DNA of 10,399 nucleotides, from assembly GCA_002405485.1 (NCBI GenBank), contig DHLW01000146.1, positions 26,306 through 36,704 on the forward strand. The letters are read 5' to 3'. Made by a program: the position numbers and the translations under genes. The first letter of the stretch is position 1. Every line of letters starts with the position of its first letter. This document shows positions 7,550-10,399 of the stretch, in pieces. The DNA comes from Phycisphaerales bacterium UBA4658 (GTDB lineage: Bacteria; Planctomycetota; Phycisphaerae; Phycisphaerales; UBA1924). The notes below the pieces were generated by a model. It ran no database searches. It saw only the letters and a list, made by a program, of their open reading frames with translations, and had not been told where the DNA came from.

Positions 7550-8602
7550 TCATCCAGCTCCCGATTGCCGTCCCTGTCTTCCAGATCCGCCTCGCACGCT
7601 TCGCCACCAGGCACGGGCGACGAGCATGCCCTTTTCCACCCGCGACAGCCTCGGCCTCCCCCAAAGCGTCGCGCACCCCATCCCGCGGACCGCCGAGAGA
7701 ATAGCTTCTCCGCCCGCCCCGAACAGCCACACCACCGGCGCAACACCGGGATCGATCAGCTCCGGCAGGTCGCGGCCCTCCGCAAACAGCAACTCGGTCC
7801 GATCGACCAGACGCCGAACACCCCGGATGTACGGCACCCTGGCCCGCGGATCATCGCCCTGCTCCAACCACTCCCGGAGCATCTCCGGCGTGATCCCCGT
7901 CGGACCGTCCGGACCCATCTCCGGAACATAGATGCGATCGCGCTCCACAAGGTCACGCCGAACATCCTGCCAGAAGTTGATGAGCTGCAGCGCCGTGCAC
8001 GTCGCGTCTGACTTGGCGTACAGCAACGCCGACCGTGGGTCGTGCTCCGGTGGCGCATGTCCGGCGAGCGTGAGCACGATCCGGCCGACTGGATTGGCGC
8101 TCCGCGTGCAATAGTCCAGCACCTGATCCCACGTCCGGTACCGCGTCACCCGCTGGTCCTGCACGAACGCGTCGATCAGGTCATGAAACGGACGCGGGCC
8201 CAGAAACCGATGCCGCATCCGCGTCCGTCGCAGCGCGACGAAGACCGGATGCCTCGTCGGCCCATCTCCAAAGCACGCATCCAGCTCGCCGCGCCACCAC
8301 CCAAGCAGCCGCTCGGACTGTGCTCGCGCCTCGGGAGTGTTTCCGGTCTCATCCCCGAGATCGTCTGCCCAGCGGCAGAACGCGTACACCGCCGCGAAGT
8401 CGTCCCGAAGCCCCTTGGGCACCAGCGAAGAGAGCACGGAGAAGTTCTCGTAGTGGGTCGTCGCCAGACCATGGCAATACGCAAGCGATTCCTCTTCGCT
8501 CAACGGCTCCGCACCGGCCGGCGCATCCGGTCCGACCACGCCGAGCAGTTCGATCGGCGGCGTCCGAGGATCAAGCGCGGCAGGTGTTCCGATCTCGGTC
8601 AT
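7550..8602 (-). CDS. hpnC: Hydroxysqualene synthase (HpnC)
   Basis: Converts presqualene diphosphate made by HpnD to hydroxysqualene. It belongs to the same trans-isoprenyl head-to-head synthase family as HpnD. With ATG 8602 the product has 350 residues. The motifs are WADDLGDE (78-85) and NFWQDVRRDLVERDRIYVP (209-227), giving the two Asp-rich metal sites. HYENFSVLS (50-58) matches the HpnC-type entry segment, and NFWQD rather than NILRD separates it from HpnD. A TTG at 8614 would add four residues; ATG is preferred. An AGGAGG sequence lies near 8640 but is too far from either start to act as the ribosome binding site. It is the first hpn gene, 87 nt after the S41-like gene, and is followed after 3 nt by hpnD. 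A phytoene synthase is the main alternative, disfavoured by the hpnC-D-E order. Confidence 0.92.
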   Translation of the reverse strand: MTEIGTPAALDPRTPPIELLGVVGPDAPAGAEPLSEEESLAYCHGLATTHYENFSVLSSLVPKGLRDDFAAVYAFCRWADDLGDETGNTPEARAQSERLLGWWRGELDACFGDGPTRHPVFVALRRTRMRHRFLGPRPFHDLIDAFVQDQRVTRYRTWDQVLDYCTRSANPVGRIVLTLAGHAPPEHDPRSALLYAKSDATCTALQLINFWQDVRRDLVERDRIYVPEMGPDGPTGITPEMLREWLEQGDDPRARVPYIRGVRRLVDRTELLFAEGRDLPELIDPGVAPVVWLFGAGGEAILSAVRGMGCATLWGRPRLSRVEKGMLVARAWWRSVRGGSGRQGRQSGAG

Positions 8603-8689
8603 CCCGTGCGACAATACGCCCCTCGTCCCTGCGCAGCGATCCTCCTGGATCTCACGCCTTCACCCGGCTCACGCACGCTGATCGCGCTC

Positions 8690-10198
8690 TCACTCCCGGC
8701 CTTGCCCCTCCCTCGGCGGGCCCTTTCCCCGCGGCCCGACAAGCAGCTCCGCTGCCCGTTCCAGCACCGGATCCGGATCGTCCTTCCTGGGCGTCCACGG
8801 CACCACGATGTCCGGCATCACCCCCCGGCCCTCGATCGGCGCACCGTCAATGTCCGAGTCGACCCACGTCGGCAGCATCACCGTGATCCCGCACCCGAGG
8901 TCGAACGGCTTCGGGTTCCCTGACGACCCGTATGACGCCTCTCCAACGAGCTTCGCACCACCGGCATGACGCATCATCCTGAGGAAAGACTCCGTGCTCG
9001 ACATGCACTGTGGGCCCATGAGCACCACGCACTTGCCGTGGAGCTTCGCCCGATGCGCCGGATCCGGCTCCACCGCGCGATCAAACGGCCCCGTCCAGCC
9101 CTCCGGCGCGTCCGGCGAACGCACCCGGCTCCGGGCGTACACCGTCGGCCGGACCGTGAAGCGCGCCGCCACCGCCTGCGCCAGCCGCTCATCGCCCCCG
9201 GAGTTCATCCGCATATCCACGATCATCCCGGGCGCATCCCCGTGCGCGTCGATGAACCGCAGCGCCCGCTGGTGCTCCTCCGCCGAGCCCGACCAGGAGG
9301 GAATCAGCAGATACGGCACGCCGCGGTACAAACCGGTCACGATCGTCCCATCGCACGCAAAGTCCGTGAGCAGCGACTGCACCACCGCGCGATCGACGTT
9401 CGCGATGCGCTCTGGAACATGGGTCTTGAGCGTGCCCCCGGCCGCCCGCACAGTGACGTGCACGTCCCGCAGAGCCGAGAGCTCCCGCGCGATCACCCGG
9501 GCCAGCACCGCGCATGATCGCGCCCTTCCCGCTCGATCCCGAAGTCGCGCATGCAACTGGTCCCAGTCCAGCGACCGGGTCGATCTGTGCGAGTAGGACC
9601 CGTCGATGTGCTTCCGCAATGCATCCAGTACCCCCGCACGCTGCTCTGCGGAGAGTTCCGCCGCCGCGGGCGCGTCCGCGACCCGAGTCGTAAACCAGAT
9701 CGGATAGGGCTCAAGAGGCCGGCCCTGAACGCTCCGCACGTTTCGGGCCGACGGACAGTTGATGCTGAGCGTGTACGTCTGGCCCGGCTCCACGCTGATC
9801 GGAATCAGCAGCGTCCGGGGGTCGAGCCACTTCGGCTGCCCCTTTCCCGGATACGTCGGACCTCCGCCGCAGACCGAGAAGCTCCCGGTGTCCATGTCCG
9901 AATCGAACTCGATCCGGAGTTCCTTGAGGGCCGGATCAACCCCCGTGTCTCCGATGTCCGGATCGGCCCAGATGACCGTTGGTGCGCGTGGCCGATCGGT
10001 GCCAGGTCCGGCAGAACCAGGTCCGGCAGAACCGGGTCCTGGAGAACCAGACCCGGGAGAACCGGGTCCTAGGGGGCCGGACGTGGGCGCATCGCACCCG
10101 CCGGTGACTTCCGCCGAGGGCTCGATCCGCGTCGTGCCGACAGCGCTCGAAAGCGTCAGAAGCGTTCCGAAGACCAGGGGCCACGCCGTGCGCGTCAT
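8690..10198 (-). CDS. Secreted S41-family peptidase homologue with Ig-like domain
   Basis: Predicted exported protein of 502 residues. MTRTAWPLVFGTLLTLSSAVG looks like a signal peptide (1-21). A Gly/Pro/Ser linker (about 40-66) follows, then an Ig-like domain of Big_5 type (about 72-171; DSDMDTGSFSV, LSINCP). A helical segment comes next, then an S41 (tail-specific protease/tricorn-like) core from about 290: IVDMRMNSGGDE, GPQCMSSTESF with candidate catalytic Ser400 and Glu403, VGEASYGSSGNP, and GRGVMPDIVVPW. CtpA-type enzymes have a Lys in a TFGKG-like segment at this last glycine-rich site; here it reads SYGSSGNP, so a Lys-independent mechanism or loss of activity is possible. The start at 10198 is backed by GGAG six bases upstream and by the signal peptide; the open frame upstream runs into ispH antisense. 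The target is unknown, and linkage with hpnC may be transcriptional only. Confidence 0.85.
   Translation of the reverse strand: MTRTAWPLVFGTLLTLSSAVGTTRIEPSAEVTGGCDAPTSGPLGPGSPGSGSPGPGSAGPGSAGPGTDRPRAPTVIWADPDIGDTGVDPALKELRIEFDSDMDTGSFSVCGGGPTYPGKGQPKWLDPRTLLIPISVEPGQTYTLSINCPSARNVRSVQGRPLEPYPIWFTTRVADAPAAAELSAEQRAGVLDALRKHIDGSYSHRSTRSLDWDQLHARLRDRAGRARSCAVLARVIARELSALRDVHVTVRAAGGTLKTHVPERIANVDRAVVQSLLTDFACDGTIVTGLYRGVPYLLIPSWSGSAEEHQRALRFIDAHGDAPGMIVDMRMNSGGDERLAQAVAARFTVRPTVYARSRVRSPDAPEGWTGPFDRAVEPDPAHRAKLHGKCVVLMGPQCMSSTESFLRMMRHAGGAKLVGEASYGSSGNPKPFDLGCGITVMLPTWVDSDIDGAPIEGRGVMPDIVVPWTPRKDDPDPVLERAAELLVGPRGKGPPREGQGRE
10002..10076 (-). repeat. Five 15-bp tandem repeats coding a Gly/Pro/Ser linker
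   Basis: Five consecutive 15-base units (10002, 10017, 10032, 10047 and 10062) follow the pattern CCRGGTCCKGNAGAA. The first two units are identical and the later three are diverged. They lie in frame in the S41-like gene and encode GPGSA/GPGSP-type pentapeptides, a flexible linker between the signal peptide region and the Ig-like domain. Such tandem units can change copy number by slippage without breaking the frame. Confidence 0.85.
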
Positions 10199-10267
10199 CT
10201 CGTGCTCCAGGAACGGGGATTCGCCCGTGCTCGGAATCCCGCATGACCGCGGAATACCATGAGTTCT
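10199..10267. promoter_or_regulatory. Divergent intergenic region between ispH and the S41/hpn gene set
   Basis: These 69 bases separate the S41-like gene (left, minus) from ispH (right, plus) and must carry signals for both, unless promoters lie inside the genes. A 7-bp inverted repeat, GGGATTC at 10216-10222 and GAATCCC at 10234-10240 with an 11-base spacer, could be an operator for a dimeric regulator. It could also be chance. I see no convincing -35/-10 pair on either strand. Confidence 0.4.
10205..10208 (-). promoter_or_regulatory. Ribosome binding site of the S41-like gene
   Basis: On the minus strand GGAG stands six bases before ATG 10198. This is the clearest Shine-Dalgarno sequence in the window, and it selects this start over the 65-codon longer open frame. 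Confidence 0.65.
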
Positions 10268-10399
10268 ATGCGGATTCTCCTTGCAGGGCCTCGCGGTTTC
10301 TGTGCCGGCGTGCACATGGCCATCGACGTCGTGGATCAGGTCCTGGACCTGTACCCCGGTCGCGCGATCTACGTGTACCACGAGATCGTCCACAACAAG
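10268..10399 (+). CDS. ispH: 4-hydroxy-3-methylbut-2-enyl diphosphate reductase (IspH), 5' part
   Basis: Last enzyme of the MEP pathway, an iron-sulfur reductase making IPP and DMAPP in the cytoplasm. Only the first 44 codons are present, and the frame is open at the window end. [15 protein letters not shown] aligns residue for residue with the start of E. coli IspH, including cluster ligand C12. [10 protein letters not shown] ends the visible part and holds H42, equivalent to the substrate-binding His41. The residues after GFCAGV are HMAID rather than the DRAI of E. coli. ATG 10268 gives the same N-terminus as E. coli; an in-frame ATG at 10259 adds three residues and is possible. It is transcribed away from the S41/hpn genes but feeds the same pathway by supplying the C5 units for farnesyl diphosphate. 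Confidence 0.93.
   Translation, partial: MRILLAGPRGFCAGVHMAIDVVDQVLDLYPGRAIYVYHEIVHNK

Noticed and set aside
6758..8011. Plus-strand open frame (417 codons) across hpnC/hpnD
   Set aside because: Pro/Arg/His-rich composition typical of the complement of high-GC genes; both synthases on the other strand have intact metal motifs.
10199..10393. 65-residue extension of the S41-like protein to 10393
   Set aside because: It would be antisense to the start of ispH and would bury the signal peptide. ATG 10198 has a good ribosome binding site.

Overview
The window reads as a high-GC bacterial chromosome segment, most likely from the Planctomycetota and probably the Phycisphaerae. This is inferred from a class I (archaeal-type) lysyl-tRNA synthetase, a membrane-anchored zinc ribbon of a form I associate with that phylum, the HpnC/HpnD/HpnE squalene route, a lipid A-type LpxA, and GC-rich palindromic intergenic repeats. 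No mobile element, CRISPR array, tRNA or rRNA gene is visible. No gene-free stretch exceeds 300 bases.

Layout. The left edge (1-72, +) holds the Ser/Asn/Asp-rich tail of an unidentified gene, followed by a strong hairpin (108-139). Next comes lysS on + (185-2044), coding for a class I lysyl-tRNA synthetase. It converges on, and overlaps by 41 bp, the first of seven genes on the minus strand. Read in transcription order from the right, those seven are: a secreted S41-like peptidase homologue (10198-8690), hpnC (8602-7550), hpnD (7546-6548), hpnE (6548-5142), lpxA (5117-4269), a WalJ/YycJ-like metallo-beta-lactamase-fold hydrolase (4157-3201) and a zinc-ribbon membrane protein (3017-2004). At the right edge, ispH starts divergently on + (10268 onward, cut by the window end).

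How the genes fit together. IspH makes IPP and DMAPP at the end of the MEP pathway. HpnD condenses two farnesyl diphosphates to presqualene diphosphate, HpnC converts this to hydroxysqualene, and HpnE reduces it to squalene. The hpnC-hpnD-hpnE-lpxA genes are tightly packed: a 3-nt gap, a 1-nt stop/start overlap, then a 24-nt gap. They look like one operon joining squalene supply to outer-membrane lipid acylation. No squalene cyclase or desaturase is visible, so the fate of the squalene (hopanoid, sterol or C30 carotenoid) cannot be read here.

The features most worth a second look are two paired-hairpin repeats placed just after the stops of lpxA and the WalJ-like gene, with a compensatory base-pair change between copies. 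Others are the same-frame hpnC/hpnD junction with its competing start codons, the hairpin ahead of lysS with a Shine-Dalgarno-like loop, and an S41-family protein that seems to lack the CtpA-type lysine. I see no convincing new multi-gene defence or mobile system.
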